Source: Pseudoxanthomonas yeongjuensis (GTDB taxonomy: Bacteria; Pseudomonadota; Gammaproteobacteria; Xanthomonadales; Xanthomonadaceae). Taken from it: 64,000 bases of DNA. A program made the translations under genes and the position numbers. The stretch is from contig NZ_PDWT01000002.1 in NCBI RefSeq assembly GCF_010093345.1, positions 496,001 to 560,000 on the forward strand, given 5' to 3'. The notes under the pieces are model-generated. The model searched no databases. It was given only the letters and a program-made list of their open reading frames with translations, and had not been told where the DNA came from. Shown here in pieces: positions 49,055-60,058 of the stretch; position 1 is the first letter of the stretch, and each line of letters begins with the position of its first letter.

Positions 49055-51357
49055 CGTTTGGCGCGGGCCAGTGCGTCGGCCACGATCTGCTGGGTCAGTA
49101 CGGTCGGCAGCACCTCACCTTCGCCGCCATCGTTGGGGAAGACCACGTACAGCGGCACCCCGACCGCCTTGTGGGCTTCCAGGAATTCACTGATCGCCGG
49201 GTCGACATTGGTCCAGTCGCCCTGCATGAACACGGCGTCGGCCTGGGTCATCGCCGCGCGGAACCGCTCGCCGTTCAACACGGTTTTCTCGTTGGCCTTG
49301 CAGGTCACGCACCAGTCGGCGGTCATGTCGACGAAGACCACCCGGCCTTCGCTACGCAAGGCCGCGAGCTTCGCCGCCGAATACGGCACTACATCGGCGG
49401 TCGCCGTCGGGTTGGCGGTTTCGCGTTGCAGGCGGTGCACCAGCGCCAGCGGCGCCAGCGAAGCGAGCAGCAACGCCACCGCCAGCGCACGACGCAGCGG
49501 TGCGGCTTGCAGGCGCAGGCGCTGGTACCACCACAACCCGAGCGCCAGCAGCACCAGCCCGACCAGGGCCAGCGCGATCGCATCCACCCCGCGTTGCTTG
49601 CCCAGCACCCACAGCAGCCAGACCGCGGTCAGATACATGGGGAAAGCGAGGAAATGCTTCAGCGTTTCCATCCACGCGCCGGGTTTCGGCAGGCGTTGCG
49701 CCAGCCCGGGGATGAAGCCGATCAGCAGGAACGGCAAGGCCAGGCCCAGGCCGAGGAACGCGAACAGCAGCAAGGCGACCGGCGTTGAGGCAGTGAAAGC
49801 GAAAGCCAGCGCCGCGCCCATGAACGGCGCCGTGCAGGGACTGGCGATCACCACCGCCAGCACGCCGGTGAAGAAGTCGCCGGCCGGGCCGCTGCGTCCG
49901 GTCAGTTCATGGCCGGCACCTGCGAATCGATGGCCGAGGGCGAATACCCCCGACAGGCTCAGTCCCACCGCGAACATCAGATAGACCAGTGCCCCGATCA
50001 CCAGCGGCTGCTGCAACTGGAAGCCCCAGCCCAGGGCCTGGCCCGCCGCGCGCAAGCCGATCGCAAGAGCGCCCAGGGCGATGAAACTCAGCAGCACCCC
50101 GGCCGTGTACCAGAGCGCGCTGCGGCGCGCATGCCCGCCACCGCGTCCGCCGTCGGCCAGCGACAAGGCCTTCAGCGACAACACCGGCAGCACGCACGGC
50201 ATCAGGTTGAGGATCAGTCCGCCGGCCAGGGCCAGCAGCAGCGCGACGAACACGCCGGTCGGTGCGCTGGCCGCATTGGCCTTGCGCAGCACGTCGGCGG
50301 GCGGAGTGGTGCGGGCGACCTGCCCGGCGGCGACCGTCCCGACGACGACATCGGCATCGGTGGCGGGTGAAGTCGCATTGGCATCGGCCGTGGGCAGAGG
50401 CGCGATCAGTTCGGGTGCGCGCGCTTCCCCCGTCGTCGCGGCCGCAGTGATGTTGCCCTCCGGGATCGCCAGCTTCACTGCGCGGGTCATCGGCGGATAG
50501 CAGATGCCGTCCTTCTGGCAGCCCTGGAAGGTCACCTTGAGCGTGGCCTCGGCGGCATCGCCATGGCTGCGGATCAGCGGCACCGGCACTTCGGCCTGGC
50601 TGAAATAGACCACGACGTCGCCGAAGTGCTCGTCGCGATGGGCGCTGCCCTTGGGCCAGCGCGGGCGATCCAGGCCGATGCCTTTCGCGCCCTCGAGCTT
50701 CATGGTGGTGCGATCGCGGTAAAGGTAATAACCGGGGGCCGGGGTCAGGCGCAGCAGCAACTGGTTGCCGTCGTAGGCGATGGCTTCGAAGGCGAAAGCC
50801 TGTTCCTGTGGCAGCGGCAGGGCCTCGATCGCGCCGCTGGCCGGAGTTTGCGGGCCGAACAGCGGCAGGCCGCCGGTATTGGCCGGGCCGAAGCTGTTGG
50901 GCAAACCGTTACTGGTTCCGGCCGCAGGCAATTTCACCACCAACTTGCGGGTCTGCGGCGGGTAGCAGATGCCTGCATCCGCGCAGCCCTGGTATTTGAC
51001 CTTCAGGGTGACGCTGTCGGCGTCGGCGGACGCCTTCCCGGCGAGCACTCCGGTGAGGTCGTCGTGGTAGGTCTCCACGTCGCCGAAGAATTCATCGTGG
51101 TGGGCCTTGCCCTTGGGCAGTTGCAGCTTGCCGGCCTGGAAACCGGGGCCCTCCACCTGCACGTCGATCCGGTGGCGGTACAGGTAATAGCCATCGGCGA
51201 CCTTCCACAGCACCTCGATGCGGTCGCGGGTGGGCGCGCTGGCAGTGAGCACGAAGGCCTGGTCCACTGGCAGCAGGTCTTCTTCGCTGATCGCCTGGGC
51301 GGGATGCGCGACAAGCGCGAGCACGAACAGGGCCAACAGGCGTTGCAGCAAGGTCAT
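49051..51357 (-). CDS. dsbD: Thiol:disulfide interchange protein DsbD with duplicated N-terminal domain
   Basis: 768 residues from the ATG at 51357, with a signal peptide (ALFVLALVAHPAQA). DsbD moves electrons from cytoplasmic thioredoxin to the periplasm. Two N-terminal DsbD-alpha domains are present in tandem, each with the active cysteine pair (CADAGICYPP near residue 128 and CQKDGICYPP near 290). An eight-span beta domain (GLILNLMPCVLPVLSLKAL, ASPCTAPFMGAALAF) and a thioredoxin-like gamma domain (ADWCVTCKANEKTV) follow. E. coli DsbD has only one alpha domain and about 565 residues. Confidence 0.95.
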   Translation of the reverse strand: MTLLQRLLALFVLALVAHPAQAISEEDLLPVDQAFVLTASAPTRDRIEVLWKVADGYYLYRHRIDVQVEGPGFQAGKLQLPKGKAHHDEFFGDVETYHDDLTGVLAGKASADADSVTLKVKYQGCADAGICYPPQTRKLVVKLPAAGTSNGLPNSFGPANTGGLPLFGPQTPASGAIEALPLPQEQAFAFEAIAYDGNQLLLRLTPAPGYYLYRDRTTMKLEGAKGIGLDRPRWPKGSAHRDEHFGDVVVYFSQAEVPVPLIRSHGDAAEATLKVTFQGCQKDGICYPPMTRAVKLAIPEGNITAAATTGEARAPELIAPLPTADANATSPATDADVVVGTVAAGQVARTTPPADVLRKANAASAPTGVFVALLLALAGGLILNLMPCVLPVLSLKALSLADGGRGGGHARRSALWYTAGVLLSFIALGALAIGLRAAGQALGWGFQLQQPLVIGALVYLMFAVGLSLSGVFALGHRFAGAGHELTGRSGPAGDFFTGVLAVVIASPCTAPFMGAALAFAFTASTPVALLLFAFLGLGLALPFLLIGFIPGLAQRLPKPGAWMETLKHFLAFPMYLTAVWLLWVLGKQRGVDAIALALVGLVLLALGLWWYQRLRLQAAPLRRALAVALLLASLAPLALVHRLQRETANPTATADVVPYSAAKLAALRSEGRVVFVDMTADWCVTCKANEKTVLNGERFRAAMTQADAVFMQGDWTNVDPAISEFLEAHKAVGVPLYVVFPNDGGEGEVLPTVLTQQIVADALARAKR

Positions 51358-51463
51358 CGGGTTACTTTCCTCAGCGATCTGCACGGGGCGGTCCGGGTCC
51401 GGGCGGGGGACCATGGGTGCCGGGTCGGACTTCGACCGTCGGCACGTCGTGCAGTTCACAAGG

Positions 51464-51892
51464 TTAACCGCTGACGATGACTCCTGGCTTGGAAACCATG
51501 CCGCGGCGGCCATTGGCACGGCCTACCCGCTGGGCAGCGAGTTCCTCCATCACCTCCAGCAGCGACAGCCGGGTACGCAGCGGTGCGGCCCTGAAGGCTT
51601 CGACCAGGCGGAATTCCAGCGGATCCTCGATCAGCAAGGCTTCGGCGGTGGCGATCGAATCCAGCTGCATGTCCTTGGACAAGGGCATTTCGCCGCGACC
51701 GGTGGCCAGCCACTCGAACTGGGTGCCGGCCACCAAGGCGATTTCACGCAGGTGGGAAACGCTCGGATTCTTGCCCAACGGGGCTTCCCAGTGGCTGACC
51801 GCACTGCGTTGCACGCCTACCGCCTGCGCCAACTGGTTCTGGGACATGCCTGCCGCACGCCGGGCCAGTCGAATCCTTTCCTGTTGGGTCAT
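51464..51892 (-). CDS. XRE-family helix-turn-helix regulator
   Basis: 142 residues. The N-terminal helix-turn-helix is canonical (IRLARRAAGMSQNQLAQAVGVQRSAVSHWE) and a C-terminal helical region (residues 75-135) may oligomerise. No peptidase or sensor domain is visible. It is encoded 107 bases upstream of dsbD on the same strand and could control it; the candidate operator lies just upstream of its own start, suggesting autoregulation. Prophage origin cannot be excluded. Confidence 0.9.
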   Translation of the reverse strand: MTQQERIRLARRAAGMSQNQLAQAVGVQRSAVSHWEAPLGKNPSVSHLREIALVAGTQFEWLATGRGEMPLSKDMQLDSIATAEALLIEDPLEFRLVEAFRAAPLRTRLSLLEVMEELAAQRVGRANGRRGMVSKPGVIVSG

Positions 51893-51951
51893 CGCCGCTC
51901 CCGGGCTTGGCTGCTTCGCAACCGCACCTTACTTAAGCTATGGGGCCAAAG

Positions 51952-52007
51952 GGTAGCTTTATGTTACCAATAGTATCTAGGTGAACAAAAATAGACATCA
52001 TATGTCT
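51952..52007. promoter_or_regulatory. Candidate operator region of the XRE regulator
   Basis: An AT-rich stretch 60-115 bases upstream of the regulator carries two inverted repeats: GGTAGC (51952-51957) with GTTACC (51963-51968), and a perfect AGACAT (51993-51998) with ATGTCT (52002-52007). Both have the size of typical dimeric-regulator sites. Binding is inferred from position only. Confidence 0.4.
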
Positions 52008-52225
52008 GCTTTTGGTGGCTGCTTCCATACTGTTTCTCGCGCGGATAGCAAAAATGGATTCCAGGTGACCGAAGGTCACTTTTTCCCACGGGCTTTTGCC
52101 TCGTCAACGCTCTCCTGGAGTGCTATCTCTACGGCCGCTGGCAGGAGGCCGGCTTCGACAAGGAGTCGGCGGGGGGAGAGGCTCGGGTGAGGTAACGCCA
52201 AGCAGGGACACGACACCATCTCCAT
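51981..52225 (+). other. Unassigned transcript region ending at an intrinsic terminator
   Basis: Between the XRE promoter and a plus-strand terminator no accepted gene exists. A GTG-started frame (51981-52190) reads protein-like in its first half (MSAFGGCFHTVSRADSKNGF, from the ATG at 52002), and a second frame reads protein-like in its second half (LLECYLYGRWQEAGFDKE, ending TAA at about 52195). Together they could be a frameshifted small gene; alternatively this is an untranslated RNA. Family not recognised. Confidence 0.35.
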
Positions 52226-52264
52226 AAGAGCGCGCATGCCCCTGTCATGTGCGCTCTTTTTTTT
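52226..52264 (+). terminator. Intrinsic terminator upstream of groES
   Basis: AAGAGCGCGCATG pairs with CATGTGCGCTCTT (one mismatch) across a 7-base loop, followed by eight T. It lies just before the groES promoter and belongs to an upstream plus-strand transcript whose gene is not recognised. Confidence 0.9.
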
Positions 52265-52269
52265 GTGCC

Positions 52270-52298
52270 CTTGAAACGTCCCCGCGAGCGCCCCATCT
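52270..52298 (+). promoter_or_regulatory. Sigma-32-type heat-shock promoter of groES-groEL
   Basis: CTTGAAA (52270-52276), a 14-base spacer and CCCCATCT (52291-52298) match the heat-shock consensus CTTGAA / CCCCAT-T closely. Transcription would start near 52305, about 110 bases before groES. Confidence 0.85.
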
Positions 52299-52339
52299 GT
52301 CCAGGATCCCGGCGTTGCCGGGTTTTTGTCCCTGCGAAG

Positions 52340-52366
52340 CTGGCACTCACCTGGTACGAGTGCTAA
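52340..52366 (+). promoter_or_regulatory. CIRCE operator (HrcA binding site)
   Basis: CTGGCACTC, nine bases, GAGTGCTAA. The right arm is a perfect CIRCE half and the left matches TTAGCACTC at 7 of 9, with the canonical spacer. It lies in the transcribed leader of groES, so HrcA would repress the operon in addition to sigma-32 control. Confidence 0.88.
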
Positions 52367-52413
52367 CATCGCCGCCCCTTTCCCAGTGCAATCAATCACT
52401 TAAGAGGATTGAA

Positions 52414-52704
52414 ATGAGCAATATCAAGCCGTTGTACGACCGCGTCGTCATCAAGCGGGTCGAAGAAGAGAAGTTGTCCGCTGGCGGCATCGTCATTCCG
52501 GACTCCGCCACCGAGAAGCCGATCAAGGGCAACGTCATCGCTGTCGGCGACGGCAAGGCCCTGGACAACGGCAGCGTCCGCGCGCCCAAGGTGAAGGTCG
52601 GCGACCAGGTCCTGTTCGGCAAGTACAGCGGCACGGAAGTGAAGCTGGACGGTACCGATTACCTGGTGGTGAAGGAAGACGACATCTTCGCGATCCTCGG
52701 CTGA
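52414..52704 (+). CDS. groES: Co-chaperonin GroES
   Basis: 96 residues, normal size. GroES caps the GroEL chamber. The N-terminus ([16 protein letters not shown]), the mobile loop ([17 protein letters not shown]) and the C-terminal EDDIFAIL are typical. Expression is predicted from the sigma-32 promoter and CIRCE operator upstream. The ORF could extend upstream, but AAGAGGATTGAA before this ATG gives a good ribosome site. groEL follows after 123 bases that hold a repeat. Confidence 0.98.
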   Translation: MSNIKPLYDRVVIKRVEEEKLSAGGIVIPDSATEKPIKGNVIAVGDGKALDNGSVRAPKVKVGDQVLFGKYSGTEVKLDGTDYLVVKEDDIFAILG

Positions 52705-52718
52705 TCCTTTTTTGGTTT

Positions 52719-54474
<1,756 letters not shown>

Positions 54475-54508
54475 TTCGGCCCGCCAGTTACCCAACTGGT
54501 TGTTGAAG

Positions 54509-54540
54509 AAAACCCCGCAGCGATGCGGGGTTTTTCTTTG
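54509..54540 (+). terminator. Intrinsic terminator of groES-groEL
   Basis: A perfect 7-8 bp GC-rich stem (ACCCCGCA / TGCGGGGT) with a GCGA tetraloop is followed by TTTTTCTTT. Confidence 0.93.
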
Positions 54541-54748
54541 GATGTCGCATCGATCAACGGCCCAGCAGGCGCGTTGTTCCCGTGCAACTAGAAACTCGAT
54601 CTGGCAATGACGAAAAGACGGATTCCCGCTCTCTCCGCGATGTCGCCGTGATACCGCCATGGGGCCGCCGCCCGACAGGCTCCGCGTTGCTGTCTGCCTG
54701 CTGACGGCAACCTGGGGAAGTCCGCATGCGATTGACGGATTTGCAGGC

Positions 54749-56134
54749 ATGACGCTCCAGCGTCGCGTGATGGGCGCGCTGCTGGTGGCAGTCATCGTCC
54801 ACTCGGCGCATTCCGTTCGCACCTGGCCTCGCGACTCGACACGTTCACCGTCGATGAGCCGCGGCATATCATTTCTGGCACGTCCTACGTACGCAGCGAC
54901 GATTTCCGCCTGAATCCGCAACATCCGCCCCTGGCCAAGCTGCGAGTGGGGTTAGCGATGCCGCGCGATTTCAAACCGCGGCCGACGCCCGTGCTGAAGG
55001 AAAAACTGCAGGAACGCGATTAGATCGAGGAGACATGTTCTTCGACAACGACTGTGCACGCGCGCAATGCGATGCGCGCATCGCGTGTGGTCGTTGCACG
55101 GCCTGCTGCTGTTCGACCTGGGATTGTTGCTGTGGCGTGCATTCGGCCTGGCATGCGTGGCCGGAAGCCTGGTCCTCCTCGCCATCGAGCCCACCGTCGC
55201 GGCGCACCTGCCCGTGGTGATGGCCGATCCGCCGCTCGGCCACATTGCTGGTCGCTGCAGTGTGCGGCGGCCTGCTGGCGGCGGACTGACGCTGGCGCTG
55301 TGTCGCCGGTTTCGGACTCGCGATCGGGCTGGCGCCGGGCGCGGAGCATTCGGCCTTGCCGGGCATCGCGGTGATCGCGCTGTTGCCGGTGGGTGCGGTC
55401 GTCATGGCCATCAGCGAAAAGCGTGTGCGGGAATACCACAACGAACCGGTCGGCGGCAGCGACGGCGCTTGGGAATATTTCGACAACGAGGGCCTGGACC
55501 TGGGCCAGCGCTTCGGCGAACTGCACGCCTTCCACGACCGCGTGGTCGAACCCGGCGGCGAACCGTTGTATTCCAATTGCAGGGTCGGCGAAGAACAGAT
55601 GCGCGCGGCCAGGTTCAATTATCGCCGTCGCGTCGAGAGCCTGGACGACACCAATGTCGAAGGCATCTATGAGGGGTACTACATCCATACCCGTTCCGAC
55701 CATCGGCCATGAGCATCGGCTGGGATCCGAAGGTCGTGTTCAAGGGCCTGCAGCCGGTGGCCCGGTTCGGATTCGTCGAAGTCTGGCATGGGCGCCAGGT
55801 ATTGCCGCGCACGCGCGCCGGCAGCATGGGCGGCAAGGTTTTCGAATACGTCTACAAGGACAATGACGACGACTGGGGATTGGTGGCGCGACGATTGGAG
55901 GAAGCGGCGGAATATTTCCCGCAATCGGCCAGCACCGCCATCGAATTCGGCAACGCGTATGTGCGCATGGGCGATGGTCCTGCGGCGATCCGCGCTTTCA
56001 GGCGACCGCTCGACCAGGACAAGGCGCCGGTCGATGCGCGCATGCGCGAACAGATGCAGGCGCAGATCAGGCGGATCGAAGCCGGTGCGGATCTGTCGGC
56101 GATGAAGCCGTTGCGCAATCCGGAAATGGAGTAG
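54749..56134 (+). pseudogene. Decayed glycosyltransferase family 39 (PMT-type) gene
   Basis: Protein fragments in three frames add up to one membrane glycosyltransferase. From 54749 a start with a hydrophobic segment (GALLVAVIVHSAH) switches frame near 54815 to VDEPRHIISGTSYVRSDDFRLNPQHPP, the signature donor-binding region of ArnT/PMT-like enzymes. A stop follows near 55021. Further on, LHGLLLFDLGLLLWRAFGL and IEPTVAAHLPVVMADPPL are next-segment membrane pieces in another frame. From 55356 a soluble C-terminal part reads EKRVREYHNEPVGG and FDNEGLDLGQRFG and ends at 55712, continuing in a shifted frame to 56134 with GLQPVARFGFVEVWHG and a TPR-like tail. At least three frameshifts and probable internal deletions make it non-functional. 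Confidence 0.82.
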
Positions 56135-56194
56135 CGACGGCAGGCATCGCCGCAGTCGTTGCCGGCCCGACGCGGCTTCGGGCATGCTGCTGCG

Positions 56195-58375
56195 ATGAAC
56201 CCTTCTTCTGGAACCAAGCGTCGCCTGTTGCGTTGGACAGGGTGGGCGCTGCTGGCGCTGGTCGTCCTGTACGCGCTTTACCTGCTGGCCGGCAACCTGT
56301 TCCTCAACACATCGCTTGGCCAAGCGGCGCTCAATCGCCAACCGGAAAAATTCCAGATGCGGTGGGCGCGCGGGTCGACCTGGTGGCCGGGCCGGGTGTC
56401 GCTGTCCGGGGTTGAGCTGGAGGGCCATGCGCGCCACACCCGATGGTCGATCCGCGCCGCTGGCGTCCGCGGCAGGATCGGATTGCTGCCGTTGCTGCGC
56501 AGGGAAGTGCACGTTCCCCATGTGTGGGTCGTCGATGCCACCGCTGCCGTCGACCAGGTCGATGCGGAACAACCTGCGCCGGTCCCGCGCCCGGGCGGCT
56601 GGACGCTGCGCTTCGACCGCATCGCCAGCGATACGATCCAGCGCGGCAGCTTCGGCAAGCTGTTGCTGGAGGGCAAGGGCAGCGCGGAATTCGGCTTCGT
56701 CAAGCAACTGCGTGGCGGACCGATGGAAGTGCTGCCCTCGACGGTGAAGTTCAGCGGCGCGCACTTGACCCAGGAGGGCCGGGAATACCTGCGCGACGGC
56801 AGGCTCGATGCCCGTTTCGCCATCGCCCGCCATACCCGCGCGCAGGCGCAGGGGTTGGACAAGCTGCGTTTGAGCGATATCGAACTGGAGTTGCAGGGCA
56901 CGACCGCCGCATTGGCGGTGGCGCTGGACGCCAAGGGGCAAGGCACTTTCAAGACCGTGCCCGGCCAGGGGCAGGCGAAGGCGGGCCTGAAATTTTCCCG
57001 CGGCGTGTTGGCGCCGGGTAGCCGGTTGCGCTGGCAGATGCCGCTGATCAGCACCGACCCCAAGGGCGTGACCCACACCGACCATGTGCAGGTCGCGTTG
57101 CAGGTCGATCGCGACATGGCGCTTACCGTGTACATGCCGCCGCAGGCGGATGGCGCGTTCGGCCTGGACGCGGATCTGCGGATCGCGGGCAACCAGGTTC
57201 CACTCAAGGATTTCGGCAGTGTGCTGCCGCGCACCTCTGGTCATGTGGCAGGCCAATGGCGGTTTTCCTCGTTGCGCTGGCTGGGGCGTTTCTTCACCAA
57301 GGCACCGTGGCTGACGCTGGATGGTGCGGGCGATGTCACTGCCGATGTGCAGGTGGCGAACGGCAAGGTCGCCGCCGGCAGCAAGTTCAGCGTGCCGGAG
57401 GTAGCCGTGGTGGCCGAGGTGATGAGCAATCGCATCGAGGGCCGCGGACGTGCTGACGGACGCTTCGACGCTGGCGCCAACGGTGGATTGCTTCCCACGT
57501 TGAACATCGTGCTCAGCCATTTCAACGTCGCCGCCAACGACAACCTGCATGCTCCCTACGTGCAAGGCAACGACCTGCATCTGGACGTGGCCGCGGGCGA
57601 AGACCTGGCCGCATTGCGCGATTCGCTGCGCGCGCATCTGACCTTCAGGGGTGCCCGCATCCCGGACCTGCGCATCTACAACCGCTATCTGCCCAGCCAG
57701 CACCTGCGCTTCGAGGGCGGCAGCGGCGTGCTGAGCGGCGACCTGCACCTGGATGCCCAGGGCGACATCGGCCGCGGCTGGATCCGGGTGAACGGACGCA
57801 AGGCGCGGATGCGCGTGGCCGGCATGACCCTGCGCGGAGACATCGACATCAACACGCGATTGCGGCGCGCCGACCTGGCCAACCGCAATTTCGCCGTCGA
57901 CGGCAGCAGCATTGCCCTGGACAACATCAGCTTCAGCGAGCCCGGCGGCGAAACCCGCGGCGGCTGGTGGGCGCGCATCGACCTGCCGCGTGCGCGCATG
58001 GACTGGGACAAGCCGCTCGACATCGGCGGTACCGCCAGCGTGAGGATGAAGGATGTCGGCTTCCTGCTGTCGCTGTTTTCGCGGCAGAAGGAATATCCCA
58101 AATGGGTATTCAAGCTGATCGACGCCGGCCAGGCGCAGGTGCAGGGCAGGGTGCAGTGGCAACGCGACACCTTGGTGCTGGATCGCATCACCGCCAATAA
58201 CGACCGCTTCGACCTGCAGGCGCGGCTGCGCCTTCGCGGACAACGACGCGATGGCAGCCTGTATGCGAAATGGGGCGTGTTGAGCATGGCGGTGCAGGCG
58301 GAGGGTCCGAAGAACCGGTTCCACCTGTTACGCGCCCGGCAGTGGTACGACGCACAACCGGAGCTGCGGCCGTAG
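56195..58375 (+). CDS. AsmA-like inner-membrane-anchored protein
   Basis: 726 residues from the ATG at 56195. One N-terminal span (WTGWALLALVVLYALYLLAG) is followed by a long beta-rich periplasmic region without further spans. Repeated short motifs (LRFDRIASDTIQRGSFG, SGAHLTQEG, LHLDAQGDIGRGWIRVNGRKARM) resemble AsmA/YhdP/TamB-type bridge-like proteins that shuttle phospholipids or help outer-membrane assembly. Family placement is by overall shape, not by a diagnostic motif. It starts 60 bases after the decayed glycosyltransferase and is not obviously in an operon with lipA. Confidence 0.7.
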   Translation: MNPSSGTKRRLLRWTGWALLALVVLYALYLLAGNLFLNTSLGQAALNRQPEKFQMRWARGSTWWPGRVSLSGVELEGHARHTRWSIRAAGVRGRIGLLPLLRREVHVPHVWVVDATAAVDQVDAEQPAPVPRPGGWTLRFDRIASDTIQRGSFGKLLLEGKGSAEFGFVKQLRGGPMEVLPSTVKFSGAHLTQEGREYLRDGRLDARFAIARHTRAQAQGLDKLRLSDIELELQGTTAALAVALDAKGQGTFKTVPGQGQAKAGLKFSRGVLAPGSRLRWQMPLISTDPKGVTHTDHVQVALQVDRDMALTVYMPPQADGAFGLDADLRIAGNQVPLKDFGSVLPRTSGHVAGQWRFSSLRWLGRFFTKAPWLTLDGAGDVTADVQVANGKVAAGSKFSVPEVAVVAEVMSNRIEGRGRADGRFDAGANGGLLPTLNIVLSHFNVAANDNLHAPYVQGNDLHLDVAAGEDLAALRDSLRAHLTFRGARIPDLRIYNRYLPSQHLRFEGGSGVLSGDLHLDAQGDIGRGWIRVNGRKARMRVAGMTLRGDIDINTRLRRADLANRNFAVDGSSIALDNISFSEPGGETRGGWWARIDLPRARMDWDKPLDIGGTASVRMKDVGFLLSLFSRQKEYPKWVFKLIDAGQAQVQGRVQWQRDTLVLDRITANNDRFDLQARLRLRGQRRDGSLYAKWGVLSMAVQAEGPKNRFHLLRARQWYDAQPELRP

Positions 58376-58634
58376 AACTCTGCAAGGCGCGCGATCAAAC
58401 GCGGCCCTCCCTGTTCAGTTTTGTGCGCCATCACTCCGGCAGCCATGCGCCCGTACCGCCTCCTGGATTTCACGATGCGCAAACATCCAGTTGGCACAAG
58501 GGCTGTAACCGTTCTCACAAAATCGGCCTGAAAGCGCAGCTACTGAACCCTTGGGTACTGTTTTGCACTGCAGCGTGCATGAGCCGCGAGGCCTCCTTCA
58601 CGATGCTCGCGCATCCCGACGTGGGGGAGGGAGC
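58376..58634. other. Gene-free stretch, possible small RNA
   Basis: About 260 bases with no supported gene, ending at a strong plus-strand terminator. Local foldable segments are visible (GCAC / GTGC flanking TGCAGC around 58563-58580, and GCGAG / CTCGC around 58590-58610). A short noncoding RNA or a long 3' UTR of the preceding gene are both possible. No promoter is evident. Confidence 0.35.
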
Positions 58635-58672
58635 AAGCCCGCAACTGGCCTAGCCATTGCGGGCTTTTTTGT
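58635..58672 (+). terminator. Intrinsic terminator
   Basis: AGCCCGCAA pairs perfectly with TTGCGGGCT; an inner TGGC / GCCA extends the fold; six T follow. It ends whatever transcript covers 58376-58634, possibly the AsmA-like gene. Confidence 0.92.
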
Positions 58673-58726
58673 GGCTGTTTGAAACTCGTCTAACGCTTCC
58701 GTGATCGGAGGCTTGCGGGAGCGGCC

Positions 58727-58875
58727 GTAGGAGCGACGTGAGTCGCGAGCGTGATTCTTCCCTCTGGCCGGGCGCATCCGCCGATACGTCGTCGTGTCGC
58801 TGACCCTGTCGCGGCCCTTCCCGCACCGCGCGAAGGCTTGGGAGTGGATTCGGTCGCGACTCACGTCACTCCTAC
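58727..58875. repeat. GTAG-type inverted repeat (GAGCGACGTGAGTCGC subtype)
   Basis: GTAGGAGCGACGTGAGTCGC at the left has the mirror GCGACTCACGTCACTCCTAC at the right end, with the right half about 30 bases before lipA. The two halves are separated by roughly 110 bases. Confidence 0.8.
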
Positions 58876-58907
58876 GTCCGCAGCGCCGGAGGGGCTAGAA
58901 TTGCGGC

Positions 58908-59939
58908 ATGAGCAACGATGCCAACGCCCGTCCGGTTTCCCCACGGGAAATCCCCCTGCAAGTAGTTACTTCCACCGGGCCGGCAGCCCCCTCGCTGGAA
59001 ACCGGTGTGAAACAGATGGGCGGCGACAAGATCGCCCGTTCGCCGGTGCAGTTCCTCGATGCGCCGGTGCTGCGCAAGCCTTCCTGGATCCGGGTACGCA
59101 TCCCCAGCGACGGTTCCGTGGCGCGGCTCAAGGCCAGGCTGCGGGAAAACCGCCTGGTCACGGTCTGCGAGGAAGCCAGCTGCCCCAACATCCACGAGTG
59201 TTTCAGCCACGGCACCGCCACCTTCATGATCCTGGGCGAGGTCTGCACCCGGCGCTGCTCGTTCTGCGACGTGGCCCACGGCCGTCCCAAGCCGCCCGAT
59301 GCCGGCGAGCCGCTGAGCCTGGCCACCACCGTCGCCGACATGGGCCTGAAATACGTGGTGGTGACCTCGGTGGACCGCGACGACCTGCGCGATGGCGGCG
59401 CCCAGCATTTCGTCGATTGCATCGCCGCGATCCGCGAGCACTCGCCGAAGACCAGGATCGAGATCCTGACCCCCGACTTCCGCGGCAAGGGCCGCATGGA
59501 CCGGGCCCTGGAAATCCTGGCGGCGAACCCGCCGGACGTGTTCAACCACAACATCGAGACCGTGCCGGACCTGTATTCCAACGTCCGCCCCGGTGCCGAT
59601 TACCAGTGGTCGCTGACCTTGCTGCAGAAATTCAAGCAGCAGCATCCCGGGCTGCCGACCAAGTCCGGGATCATGCTCGGCCTGGGCGAAACCCTGGAGC
59701 AGGTCCAGGCCACCCTGCGCGACCTGCGCGCGCACGACGTGGACATGATCACCATCGGCCAGTACCTGCAGCCCACCGCCCACCACCACCCGGTGCTGCG
59801 CTACTGGACTCCGGACGAGTTCAAGGAACTGGAGCTGTACGGCAACGCGCTGGGCTTCAGCCACGTCGCCTCCGGCCCATTGGTGCGCTCCTCGTACCAT
59901 GCCGATCGCCAGGCCATGGAAGCCGGCGTCGCTGGCTGA
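58908..59939 (+). CDS. lipA: Lipoyl synthase
   Basis: 343 residues. LipA inserts two sulfur atoms into octanoyl groups on lipoyl domains. Both iron-sulfur sites are complete: the auxiliary cluster at Cys87, Cys92 and Cys98 ([13 protein letters not shown]) and the radical-SAM cluster at Cys113, Cys117 and Cys120 (CTRRCSFC), plus the terminal ligand Ser in VRSSYHAD. Octanoyl transferase lipB, often nearby, is not in the adjacent sequence; an AsmA-like gene and a repeat lie upstream instead. Confidence 0.98.
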   Translation: MSNDANARPVSPREIPLQVVTSTGPAAPSLETGVKQMGGDKIARSPVQFLDAPVLRKPSWIRVRIPSDGSVARLKARLRENRLVTVCEEASCPNIHECFSHGTATFMILGEVCTRRCSFCDVAHGRPKPPDAGEPLSLATTVADMGLKYVVVTSVDRDDLRDGGAQHFVDCIAAIREHSPKTRIEILTPDFRGKGRMDRALEILAANPPDVFNHNIETVPDLYSNVRPGADYQWSLTLLQKFKQQHPGLPTKSGIMLGLGETLEQVQATLRDLRAHDVDMITIGQYLQPTAHHHPVLRYWTPDEFKELELYGNALGFSHVASGPLVRSSYHADRQAMEAGVAG

Positions 59940-60058
59940 AGTCGCCGGCTGGATTGATGGCTGGAGTTATTGACTGAACAGGGTCCGTCCGCACGACGGC
60001 CGGCAAACGCGGTATTCACACCCGGTCGGCGCTGCGCGGCTAGTCTGCGGGTCAAGAT

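Noticed and set aside
51464..52264. Prophage remnant based on the XRE regulator and nearby inverted repeats
   Set aside because: No integrase, phage structural or lysis genes are present; the regulator fits a chromosomal neighbour of dsbD.
52076..52399. 107-codon minus-strand frame between the XRE gene and groES
   Set aside because: It would run across the terminator, heat-shock promoter and CIRCE operator of groES; no motif.
55679..58324. 881-codon minus-strand frame opposite the AsmA-like gene
   Set aside because: Antisense shadow with no domain, no ribosome site and no promoter.
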